Source of the DNA: Spongilla lacustris
Lineage: Eukaryota > Porifera > Demospongiae > Spongillida > Spongillidae
Reading direction: 5' to 3'
NCBI GenBank assembly: GCA_949361645.1
Contig: OX442415.1
Location: 10,395,071 to 10,459,070, forward strand
Length of the DNA stretch: 64,000 bases
The notes under the pieces are model-generated. The model made no database searches. It was given only the letters and a program-made list of their open reading frames with translations, and was not told where the DNA came from. The position numbers were made by a program, and so were the translations under genes. This document shows, in pieces, positions 23,041 through 32,784 of the stretch. Every line of letters begins with the position of its first letter. Position 1 is the first letter of the stretch.

Positions 23041-23452
23041 GGTGGCTCAGTGAGCAGAAAACCTGAATAACCTAGGTATTCGGCTGGCAAATTGTCAAAA
23101 CCTATTCGGAAAAATTGATTTTCTTTTTTCAAGTATTCGGAAAAATCGATTTTCAGATCCAGAAAAACCTGAAAAACCGATTAGTATTTTAAAAGTATTC
23201 GGAAAAATCGATTTTCATTATTCAGGGGAGGTTACACACCCTAATGGATGGTATAATTTGTAGATCTACCTTGGCAAGTAATAAAGCTGAAGATCTGCAT
23301 GTGCAACTATAGATTGACTGATTCATCCAATTGTGCATGGAAACACACAACCACCTGAATGCAATATTTGGATCCTTTCAGATGACATAACTTGCCATTG
23401 ACCTGTCTGTGAAAGTGTAAGTGGTTGTAAGCCACCAACATGTGCAAATTGT

Positions 23453-23895
23453 TTATTTCAGTAGTAGTATCTGTGCAGCATAAATATGTTTGTCAGAGAG
23501 CCTGTGTATATGAGTGCACGTCTGCATGTCCTCTTGATCAAGATGCAAGTCAGGACACCCCATGAGAATACCAGCTGTTGGGTTTGCCTTTTGCTTGACT
23601 TGTCCTTTCCTCTTTCCATCACCATCGTCATCATCATCATCATCCTTGTGCACAACCAGATGTATTGTGATCTTGATTTTCATTTTGTAATGACACAAAA
23701 TTATCTTCCATCCCAAATCCTGTTGTGGATTTATCTTCATTCTCTTTCGCTTGTGATCCAATTTTGGACTGAATAATTCTGCTTTTGTGACTGACGGGTT
23801 GGCTGTGGTTTTCTTGCATGACACAAGAGACATAGTTGTACAAACTTGTCCACAGCAGATCTTGGAATGCACTCATATAAGTTTGATATCTTCAG
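23453..23895 (-). pseudogene. Integrase-derived fragment (H2C2 region end)
   Basis: The minus strand near 23895-23750 reads IPRSAVDKFVQLCLLCHARK, which resembles the end of an integrase zinc-binding domain (CxxC) in KRAB-A-domain-2/gypsy-integrase-like genes. It is interrupted by a stop in the same frame, and other frames continue to 23453 through an Asp-rich stretch (GATGATGAT repeat) without recognisable homology. It lies downstream of the exon at 24161-24361 on the same strand, so both may belong to one decayed gene. Confidence 0.45.
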
Positions 23896-24160
23896 AGTAT
23901 AGACCAGTTTTAAAATGTCATAGCATACACGTATAGAGACAGTACATTTTACCTCTTGTCAGTATGCATGGTCTTCTTATACTACCGATGTGTCCCTTTT
24001 GCCTGCAGTGAACTTCTTCAATTATATTAAAGGCTCATCTATAATGCTACTCGTCTCCATTTGGCCATAACCATTGTGTCATTAGTATTCTGCGAATTCA
24101 ACACGTAGATACGCATGTGGCATATGTGGCACGCGTGAGTGGTGTGCTTCGTCACCTTAC

Positions 24161-24361
24161 CTGATTTTTGGCTGGGAGACACAGCACGTCTTTAACTCCT
24201 TGTGCTGGGTGGTCAATCAGTTCAAAGCGTTTTTTCTTTACCCTGAATTTGAATTGTGAGCTGTAAGTTATACTGCCGCGCGATGGCTCCTTCTTGATGA
24301 AATTCACAATTCGTTGTCCTTTTTCTCTAGAAATAGTCTTACTCGTTTTATCATCCTTAGC
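24161..24361 (-). CDS. Exon of an integrase-like (KRBA2-type) gene, partial
   Basis: A 201-bp phase-0 exon: acceptor AAGGACAG before 24361, donor CAG/GTAAGG after 24161. It encodes about 67 residues beginning AKDDKTSKTISREKGQRIV and ending GVKDVLCLPAKNQ. The FRVKKKRFELIDHP...KDVLCLPAK pattern is one I associate with the N-terminal region of metazoan integrase-derived genes with an H2C2 finger; this is recognition, not a search result. The likely next piece lies at 23.75-23.9 kb. The TTCGAA repeat (24460-24635) lies immediately upstream. It could be a real exon of a domesticated gene or a transposon remnant. Confidence 0.45.
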
Positions 24362-24459
24362 CTGTCCTTGTACTGTTCAACGCAAATCTGTCAAAAAGCT
24401 GGATCTGATCGCACTGGTCCATACTCGACGAAGGTGCCTTTACAACACATGCACGTGCA

Positions 24460-24635
24460 CAGTTTTGAAAGTGCGCATGCGTATTGAAGTTACGCGATTT
24501 CGAAATTGCGCAGCACAATTTCGAAATTGGGTGGCAATTTTAAAATCGGGGGACAGTTTCGAAATCGGTACGCAATTTCAAATTGCGCAACGCAATTTCG
24601 AAATTGTGCAAATTTACAATTCGCGCGGAACATCT
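24460..24635 (-). repeat. TTCGAA-palindrome repeat, right (inverted) copy
   Basis: Reverse complement of 18658-18842, with the same order of AATTTCGAAATTG units and ends. The pair brackets the whole nested hAT locus. Confidence 0.8.
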
Positions 24636-24916
24636 ATAACAGGCAGCTTGTTAATTAATTGTTAATTGGATTAAGAAGAGGGGTCCCTAAACTAAAGTAC
24701 AACCCTTCTCACAATTGAAAGCAGCAACCGCCATTTTATTTTATTAGCACGTGACCCTGCGTCTCTGCGAAAAATGATTGCACCACCACGAGCACCTGAA
24801 AAGAGTCGTAGCAGAACGGCGTCTGGTGTGTCGCCTTTTGAGACAACGTCGTTACCGGTGCATGAGATCCGTAATGACACGGCTGCGGGAGAGGAAAGCA
24901 TATGCAGTAGATTATA

Positions 24917-25439
24917 CCGGTGTCATAGTCGCCAATGACTCCCCTAAATTTTGACTCCCCAGTCATTCGCGCCTAGGCATATATGACTCCCGGTCATATA
25001 TGCCTAGGTGTATTTGACTCCCCAGTCATTTACGTCTAGGCATATATGACTCCCCGGCCAGTCATTCACGCCTAGGCATATATGACTCCCCCTTGATAAA
25101 AGTGACTCCCGGAGTTATTACAGCCTTAGGCATAATTAACTCCCCGTCGATCTTTGCCAATGTATATGATTCCCCTGTTGTCTGCCTAGACAAAATTGGC
25201 TCCTGTCTTGGGAAGGCGTTATAGCCTTAGGTATAAATAAATCCCCGTTGGTTTTTTCCAGAGATAGCAAGTAAAGGTATTTATGTCACTTTTATCAATG
25301 GGAAGTCATATATGCCTATAGGTGTGAATGACTGGGGAGTCATATATGCCTAGGCGTAAATGACTTGGGAGTCAAATATGCCTAGGCGCGAATGACTGGG
25401 GAGTCAAAATTTAGTGGAGTCATTGGTGATTATGACACC
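24917..25439. repeat. Foldback element built of CCTAGG palindromes (cluster F)
   Basis: The arms 24917-25090 and 25300-25439 are inverted copies starting CCGGTGTCATAGTC and ending GATTATGACACC. Each arm is a string of palindromes of the form GTCAT-N5-CCTAGG-N5-ATGAC separated by GACTCCCC / GGGGAGTC. The centre (25090-25300) holds diverged units with CCTTAGG cores. It uses GACTCCC where clusters B-E use GTCCCCC, so it is a distinct subfamily. Confidence 0.8.
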
Positions 25440-25575
25440 ATAAATAAATCCCTTTGGTTTTTCCAGAGATAGCAAGTAAAGGTATTTATGTATCTGGCTA
25501 TATAATCTGTATCATGCTCTGAATACATAGCAAATGAATGAACACTGACAAATAATATCACAGTCTGCTTGCTAC

Positions 25576-25760
25576 TTACAAAGACTGACAGTTAATGCAC
25601 AACCATGATGCAGGAACACTTTTTTGCTGAATGTTCATGCAGCAGAAATGGTACCACTGTTGGCATTGATCACACTGTATTACATAGTAATCAGATGATT
25701 CTGGCAGCCTACATGTGCACATCAAATGTACCCTGAAACGTTTGGTTTTGTTCCTCTTTA
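25576..25760 (-). CDS. PHD-finger C-terminal exon
   Basis: The minus-strand frame ends at a stop at 25576. It contains a compact PHD-type finger, MCTCRLPESSDYYVIQCDQC followed by QQWYHFCCMN and WLCINC, with the expected CxC...CxxC...WYHxxC...CxxC spacing. PHD fingers bind histone H3 tails. In invertebrate genomes they occur as the last domain of integrase-derived or gypsy-like polyproteins. Integrase-core sequence lies upstream on the same strand (26380-26860), which supports that assignment. The upstream part of the frame (to 25872) is not recognised. Confidence 0.6.
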
Positions 25761-25994
25761 CTGCAATAGATCCGTGGGGTGAAGAAAATGATTCTTGGCA
25801 ATTCAGTGCACCAAATGTAGATGAATATTTTTTTTCAAATGTCACCTCCCCAGTAAGCAAAAACAATGGCAAATAACAGTCCAGTCCTCCAGTTTACAGT
25901 TGAACAGGCATTGCTCTAACAGTTAGAACATTGCTTTGGGTGGCTTCTTTCTGTATAAAAGCACATGGTAGCTCATGAAACAAAAGTAACGTAC

Positions 25995-26350
25995 CTGCGT
26001 ACGGGTGGTAATGGGGTGATGATGGGGTGGTGACGGGGTGGTGACGGTAGTGCAAGGCTATGTAGTTAGGGCTTCGAAGGTAAGGGCAAATGATCATGGT
26101 AAATTGTATTATGATGGTCCTGGAAGGATAGTAATGGGGTAGTGATAGTTATGGGGTGGTGATGGGTAGTGATGGGGTGGTGATGGAGTAGTGACAGTAG
26201 TGCATACGTAGTTAGGGCTTCAAAGGTAAGGCCAAAGGATCGTTGGTAATGGTCGTGGAAGGATAGTAATGGGGTAGTAATGGGTGGTGATGGGGTGGTG
26301 ATGGGGTAGTGATGGTAGTGCAAGGCTACGTAGTTCAGGCTTCGAAGGTA
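25995..26350. repeat. GATGGGGTGGT minisatellite
   Basis: Irregular tandem units such as GTGATGGGGTGGTGATGG and GGATAGTAATGGGGTAGTG, with two longer copies around GTAGTTAGGGCTTCGAAGGT (26060, 26210, 26330). Encodes His/Pro/Thr-rich artefacts. Confidence 0.8.
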
Positions 26351-26880
26351 AGGCCAAAGGATATGATTTCAAAAGGAGTAAGCTTTGTGGCCTTTGTATG
26401 CCGGTTTGATAAGCAAAGAGGACAGCTGAGAGATGTTCATCCCAGCCGTCTCGACTGCTGTTCACAACTATAATAAGACTTGCTTCAGTTAAGCCATTTG
26501 TCAAAGGGTGGTACACTGAAGAAATGTTATGATGGGTGTGACTGAGTTAGATAAAAGAGCTCCTCTTTAACTTTATGAACAGAAACTCTGCCTTGGTCTG
26601 AAATGATAACTTCATAACACCCAAACCTAATACATGATGCATGCAATCTTCCATGTATTATTTTCCCAAATCATTCACATACCTGCAAAAAGTTTCAAAC
26701 AAGAAGAGTGCTATACTTGCTGCAGTCTTATCCTTCAGTGGTGCTGCTTCAGGCCACTTGCTGAAAATAATCTACTAAAGTGACCACATACTTATTGCCC
26801 TTTGAGGTGGTGGGCAATAGACCAATGAGGTAGATACCAACGTATTGGTAGAATATGTGTTGAGATTTATATTATGCATT
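26220..26880 (-). pseudogene. Integrase core remnant upstream of the PHD finger
   Basis: On the minus strand from about 26840 the translation contains LLPTTSKGNKYVVTLVDYF and SKWPEAAPLKDKTAASIALF, then a frame change, VIISDQG near 26600, then YHPLTNGLTEASL and DGWDEHLSAVLFAYQTG at 26516-26390. These match the start, middle and end of a retroviral-type integrase core. Stops and frame changes interrupt it. The 3' part is replaced by a minisatellite (25995-26350). It is probably a decayed gypsy-type or domesticated integrase linked to the PHD finger. Confidence 0.7.
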
Positions 26881-27389
26881 TACCTCCACACGAAGTCAAC
26901 AACCAGGGGCCAAACATTTGGCATTGGAACAATAGGATGCAGCTTAGCATTGGACTTTGGAAACGTAGCATTAGTTCTCTGGCCCTTGTCGCAGTGTTGT
27001 ACAAATATTCTAATATCGCCATTTTTTTTTTCCACAAACGACTGAATTATCTTTTTTTTTTTTGAATGGTTTTATCTCTGCCTAAGTTGCTTCCTACATG
27101 TGTACACATACAGGTATACAATCATCGTACTGAATAAATTATGCTTTTCAATCCCAGCATGACATGACTCAAGAATGCGTCTTTTTTCGTTTTCGGATCT
27201 AAAACAAATCTTTCCCTTTCTTTACTCTTTTGAAATAAAGCACTCCACAGTCGCATGCGCGCCTTAGATTGGCCTTATCTCCCTTCGAAATGCCCTTAAA
27301 TAGGATACTGATTCTTACACAGGAATCTCAACACTGATATCCATGCGAGCGAGCTTTCTCACTTCAACAGGTACACGTGGCTTATGGAA

Positions 27390-27480
27390 TTCACGTAGGG
27401 AGTCATATATGCCTAGGAGGAGTCATTTACACCTTAGGCGTAAATGACCGGGGGAGTCATTTATGCCTCTGACACCGGCC
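27390..27480. repeat. CCTAGG-palindrome cluster G
   Basis: Contains GGGAGTCATATATGCCTAGG, GTCATTTACACCTTAGGCG and GTCATTTATGCCTCTGACAC, then CGG. Same subfamily as cluster F, including the GACACCGG terminus. Confidence 0.65.
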
Positions 27481-27574
27481 AAAATTTCGGCTTGACTGAT
27501 GTCATGAGATCTAGAATCGGCTACGTGTTAATTGCTACCAGTTTTGTTATTTTTATCGTGCTGCTCGAACAGAG

Positions 27575-27741
27575 GGCACTATTTATTGGTGTTGATTGCC
27601 TTAGTTTCCAATACAATCTGTGGAAAAATTAGAACGCGCACCACAAATTTTTAGGCGCGCTTCGCGCGCGCCCGTCCCTTACGTCAATTATTAGTGTGGG
27701 ACCCACCCCCTCTTCGCCGAAATCCTGCATCCGCCCCTGTA
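27575..27741. repeat. Dispersed repeat with hAT-like terminus (copy of 12.9 kb)
   Basis: Closely matches 12960-13116 and ends in the complement of CAGGGGCGGATGCAGG. A poly-G run follows at 27789-27809. Confidence 0.65.
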
Positions 27742-28095
27742 AAATTCTGACAGAAAGGCAGCATGTGTGTTTGCGTGTGTGTGCGTGTGGGGGGGGGGGG
27801 GGGGGGGGGCAGTCTGTGTATTTGCCCCCCCAGTGACAGACAAGCCACCTCGCCACTGGTCCTGCGATGGCTACAGCTATAGCTTCTGTGTGCAGTGCAC
27901 AGGTTTTATGATAGAAGCCTTATGTTCCTTTGATATAGCTGGCACCATCTCAAATGCACTGCACTTTCGAAAGTCGTCAAGTGGATTCGTTCACAGCTTT
28001 CAGTACACAGGTAAGCATGTATGCAGGTACACATGCATGTAGGTGTTATGTATTGATGTTATGTAGGTGTTATGTCATGTGTTATGTAGGTGTTA

Positions 28096-29712
28096 TGTCA
28101 TGTAATGCACTACCTTACCAATGATGTAATGCACTACCTTACTGATGATGTAATGCACTACCTTGCTGATGATGTAATGCACTACCTTGCTGATGATGTA
28201 ATGCACTACCTTGCTGATGATGTAATGCACTACCTTGCTGATGATGTAATGCACTACCTTGCTGATGATGTAATGCACTACCTTGCTGATGATGTAATGC
28301 ACTACCTTGCTGATGATGTAATGCACTACCTTGCTGATGATGTAATGCACTACCTTGCTGATGATGTAATGCACTACCTTGCTGATGATGTAATGCACTA
28401 CCTTACCTATCAAGTATGTAATGCACTACCTTATCAATGATGTAATGCACTACCATACCAATGATTTAATGCACTACCAATGATGTAATGCACTACCTTA
28501 CCAATGATGTAATGCACTACCTTACTAATGATGTAATGCACTACCTTACCAATGATGTATCAATGATGCAATGCACTACCTTACCAATGATGTAATGCAC
28601 TACCTTATCAATGATGTAATGCACTACCTTAGTGAAGTTACCAATGATGTAATGCACAGTGGCGTCCCTAGGTGTTTCAAAAGGGGGGGGGGGGGGGGGG
28701 GGGGGCTGATCAAACAGAGGGGCGCCAAGGGGGCGTGGCTCTGACTAATCAATTAGGCATGCAGAAATTCATATTACAATTCATTGAGCAAACAAAATAA
28801 TTACAGAAACTGAATAATTACAGAAACTGAATGGTTAGATTGTGCTTGAACTATCCCTACTCCATAAGTAGATTGGATAGTTCTATTTTTCTTGGGTGCA
28901 TCTTGAGAAATATCTCCACAGCTGTGTCATAGTTTACTGGATGTGAGTAATGAATATTCATAGATGCTAACGAAGAAAGCCGTCTACAGGTCATAGAGGA
29001 CCTTAGCCAGTTTCTCAGACGAACGAACTGAAGGTGGTACATGAAGGATTATCTGTGTGAATAGAACAAGGGAATATAATTATCTTCCTTTGGTTGACCT
29101 GGTGACGCAGAGAAAACGTTCATAGCAGGCTCGTAGACGCTCGAGCTCAATGGTGTAAAAAATGACTTAATCAATGGAACAGATTGCGCACTTAAATGCA
29201 GTTGACGTTGCAACTTGCATTTTCGAAACCAACGCAATACGGTAACCATGTATTAATTTGTCAATGATGTCATACGGGCGGGAACTTGACGCGAAACAAA
29301 GGTGCTTAATTATTTGACGAGGCGTACGTCACTGTGACAGTGTGTGTGTGTGGGGGGGGGGGGGGCGCCATAAAGCAGGGGGGGGGCGCCATTAAGCGGG
29401 GAGGGGGGGGGGGGGGGGGGGGGGGGCATCTGCCCCAAATGCCCCCCCTATGGGGACGCCACTGATGCACTACCTTACCAATGATTTAATGCACTACCTT
29501 ACCAAGATGTAATGCACTACCTTATCAATGATGTAATGCACTACCTTACCAATATATGATGTAATGCACTACCTTATCAATGATGTAATGCACTACCTTA
29601 CCAATGATGTAATGCACTACCTTACCAATGATGTAATGCACTACCTTACCAATGATGTAATGCACTACCTTGCTGATGATGATGTAATGCACTGCCTTAC
29701 CGATGATGTCAC
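28096..29712. repeat. 21-bp minisatellite (TGATGTAATGCACTACCTTNC), interrupted
   Basis: About 25 units at 28096-28656 and about 11 more at 29465-29712, with T/C and CTG/CCA variants. Units at 28150-28390 are nearly identical. Because 21 is a multiple of 3 and the unit has no stops in one frame on either strand, it yields repetitive heptapeptide frames (MHYLADDV-type) on both strands. These are not genes. Confidence 0.95.
28657..29464 (-). mobile_element. hAT deletion derivative inserted in the minisatellite
   Basis: Terminal inverted repeats CAGTGGCGTCCCTAGG / CAGTGGCGTCCCCATAGG are flanked by a 5-bp duplication ATGCA (28652-28656 and 29465-29469). The interior keeps two pieces of a hAT transposase on the minus strand. 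The N-terminal piece is at 29249-29049 (MVTVLRWFRKCK ... IKSFF). The C-terminal dimerisation end is at about 29020-28857 (LRNWLRSSMTCRRLSSLASM, then HPRKIELSNLL). Everything between is deleted, so it is non-autonomous. Poly-G tracts sit inside both ends. Confidence 0.9.
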
Positions 29713-31264
29713 AGTTCAACATTTCCATATATCATTACCTCATCACCCACAGCTTGCGCTCTCTTCCGCCATCTTGAATGGCACTACCACAGTGTACCTT
29801 GGCCGTCAGCCACACTTCTAGTGACAGGATTATTGCAGCACATGTTGAAGCGAATCAGCGATGCCTCAGTAGGTGCCAGTAGCCATTTTATAAAGGCCTC
29901 CTCACATACCATACACTTATGTGACCAGGGAGCGTACAGCATGGCTGATGTAGCCATGATAAGTAAGTTCACTCACTTTGTAATTCCTCCCTGTTGTCTT
30001 TTAGAACTGAGTTTTTGTAACATTAAAATTGTCTAATCTTTAAGTGGGCTTGCTGTGATGTCCTATTTCAGGTGATGATGTCGCCATAGAGTGCCCATAA
30101 GGGCCATTTCAATATTTCGTGGTATGCACTGGTAATTGGAATGTGATCTGCATGAGGCGTTAATTGTTTCAGAGCTGACAGGACACCATATTGGGCCACT
30201 TATCCTTTGGGCGTACCAGAACAGTCTATTATACACTGGACCAGGGTGGGTTGCCACGGCTACATGTACGCATACAGTTGGGAGCTAAGAAGTATGTCCT
30301 TTGGTTATGTATTGTCTACTGTAATTAAAGGTTACATTATAATCTGATGGAAAAAGTAAACTCAGTGATTTGAAGTACTATCGAATGGCTTTTTTTTTTT
30401 GGGTTGAGTTTGGGTTTATCTGTGCAGAGGTTTGATAAATAAAGTTGAGCTGTTTAGACTGAACTGTAATGCAAGAGGGACATTGTGGGGACTGATGTGT
30501 GGTCCAGTGCATAGGGTGGGGTGGAGAGGTGTGGTGTGATGACAGGCATAGTCACGGATACATGGACATATGCAGGAGGGTCAAAGGTACAAATACTCCT
30601 CCTGCCCCCCCCCCCCCCCCTCCAAAAAAAAAACCTGAGGTCATCATTACACTTGAAATTGTTTTGTTGATTAATCAAATGCAACATGTATTTATCACTT
30701 TGTGTATAATGTATGCATATACATGTATGTATGAACATGTATGTGCATATGTACATTATAATACGTAATTGTCTTACATCACAAATGTTATTGTAAAGTC
30801 ACCTATAACCCTGAAGGCTGCTTACACCCATGATACATTAATTTTATTACTGTGCTATATACGGTGTGTAAATAGGAATATGAAGTGCTTGTTTCATTAT
30901 TTGAAATTATTGGTATTTGATCTGGTCAGGATGTACTGAGGGAAAGTATCTGAACCATAGGTGGACAACAAGCCAGCATGGGTGACTTGCTTCATCCAGT
31001 GGTCTATTACTACGAGACCCCATCACAAGGTATAGAACATTATACACCCCTTTAATTGTTCACCAATATGTGCATTTTGAACAAATCCAATGTGAGGCAG
31101 GGAATTCAATATAAGTGTTTGTGTCATTTTTTTAAACTGTGAAGGTTTGTACATGTATAGTCAGCTCATGAAATTTTGCTTTTCTTCAGATAATTGGAAC
31201 AGGCATGTGCTTCCTGCACTGAGCCGTTACCACATTATGGGGGAATGCAAATGCTAACAGGTAA

Positions 31265-32640
31265 GTAAGCCCCTGTTGATATTGGACTTCTGTTTAACAT
31301 TCTTTGAGTACATAGCACACATAAATTTGTACCACTAAACTCTCTTCCATTATACAACAAGGATTCTGAACTATGCACTGCTACGAATGCAAGCAGACTA
31401 TGCAGTGTTTGTAGGAGCCCCTGCAAGAATTGTTGTAGTGTTTGTTCAGATGCATCAAAAAATCATGGCTTTTTGTGGACTGCGATCAAAGCAAGGAAGC
31501 AGTTGACTATAGTACAGCATATTGCAGATGCTGCATTGTAAATATAGTGCTCACATTCTACATGTATATATTCACTGATTTTTGTACATGTAGCTGTACC
31601 TATCAGTATATACATAATCCACCACATGAAGGTAGCTAAGTTTTGAAAGACCACATGAAATAATCAATGATTTGTGACTTTAAAAAGTAATATGACTTAA
31701 GTCACAAACGCATGGTCAATCTAGCTTAAATAGACCAAGTATGGATTAGTTGCTGGTTGAGGGTTGTTTGCCTTGACGTTTCTCTTGTGCATGAGGTTTG
31801 ATGTTGGCTGGCAAGGAGGGTTCTGAACCTGGTGGCAGGTGAGAAGGTGGCTTAACTGGCTGGTGAGAAGTTGGCTTAACTGGCTGGTGAGAAGGTGGCT
31901 TAACTGGCTGGTGAGAAGGTGCCTGAACTGGCTGGCGAGACTAGGACATGTGTTAACTTGTGTTGTGCATTTAAAAATAACTATAGTGTATATGCATTAC
32001 TGTTAATAATTTGTATTGTCACAATGATTTCATAAAGAAAACAATAATGATAGCTTTACTATGACATTTACAACATTTTGAGAAAGAGTTTGTGTTGAAC
32101 ATCAGTGTGTGGTTGCATGGTCACTGCCTTATTTAGTGTAAGAGTTGCAGGGACATACACTATACCATGTACATATGGGTCATACTTAAAAAGTAGTTCC
32201 AGTACAACTGAACTGTACAAGTTGTTCCTCAAGGTCTTTAAGGATCTGTTGAGGTTGATATGTGCATGGAAGAGAAATCCAGAGTCCAGGGAGACGGTTA
32301 AAGTAAGTAAGTCTGGTGCATGGTGTTCAAGCGAGAAGAGTGATATGAGGGTGAGTGTGTTGTGTTAGCGGTAGGAAGGAGCATGGATGTGCATATATAA
32401 ATGGAGCAACATGGTTTTATGATGTGCTCTCTGATGTATACGTATACAGTATTATTTGCTTTTGTAGAGAGTGCGTGCATGCCAAAATGATATAGTATAC
32501 AGCACATGGCACCCGCTGTATGAGCTTAAGCAATAATAAGCATTGAGCATGCGCTCCTGCTCATGAGGCATAAGTACTGCATCTGCTCAGATGAGATATT
32601 AGGTAGCAACTCCTGCTCCTGCTCCTGGTTTTAGCTACAC
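31265..32640. other. Mostly non-coding
   Basis: Apart from the 24-bp tandem repeat, no gene was recognised. This stretch should contain any 3' end of the FOXRED2-like exons and the 5' flank of the sulfotransferase. Confidence 0.4.
31837..31945. repeat. 24-bp tandem repeat
   Basis: Four copies of GGCTGGTGAGAAGGTGGCTT-type units. No coding meaning recognised. Confidence 0.85.
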
Positions 32641-32784
32641 CCTGCAGCTGTGACGTAATTGGATCCTGGGTATGTGACTAACGGGGTTGGATCTGCTGAA
32701 GCTCGATCGCGACCAATACTTTCCAACCGCAAACTATATATGACTATGATTATATCTCTGATTATACACGTAAAAGGGAAGCAG

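Larger units (their letters stand above)
19167..23243. mobile_element. hAT-type element with 8-bp TSD, host of a nested hAT
   Basis: Terminal inverted repeats TAGGGTGTGTAACC are perfect over 14 bp and flanked by an 8-bp direct repeat ATGGATGG (19159-19166 and 23244-23251), the canonical hAT duplication size. Subterminal DNA is rich in TATTCGGAAAAATCGATT-type repeats (19195-19350 and 23060-23222). Without the nested element (19871-22473) the host is about 1.5 kb. No transposase frame of its own was recognised, so it is probably non-autonomous. Confidence 0.9.
27905..31260 (+). pseudogene. FOXRED2-like C-terminal half, partial or decayed
   Basis: Exons similar to the C-terminal part of FOXRED2, an ER-lumenal FAD-dependent oxidoreductase linked to ER-associated degradation. 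Exon a ends at 28010 (AGTISNALHFRKSSSGFVHS, then FQYT) with donor GTAAGC. Exon b 29753-29962 (CALFRHLEWHYHSVPWPSAT) joins a in phase. Candidate exon c starts 30173 (LTGHHIGPLILWAYQN). Exon d 30961-31029 (LLHPVVYYYETPSQ) joins exon e 31190-31260 (DNWNRHVLPALSRYHIMG) in phase, but e has a TAA just before its donor. The c-d join is one base off. The N-terminal half is absent upstream. Intron a-b contains the 21-bp minisatellite and a hAT derivative. It could be a real gene with missed exons, but a partial copy is more likely. Confidence 0.6.

Noticed and set aside
28090..28440. Repeat-protein frames on both strands (heptapeptide period)
   Set aside because: A 21-bp minisatellite without stops explains both strands.
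28096..28656. CRISPR-like regular repeats
   Set aside because: Units are contiguous without unique spacers, and the genome is eukaryotic; it is a minisatellite.
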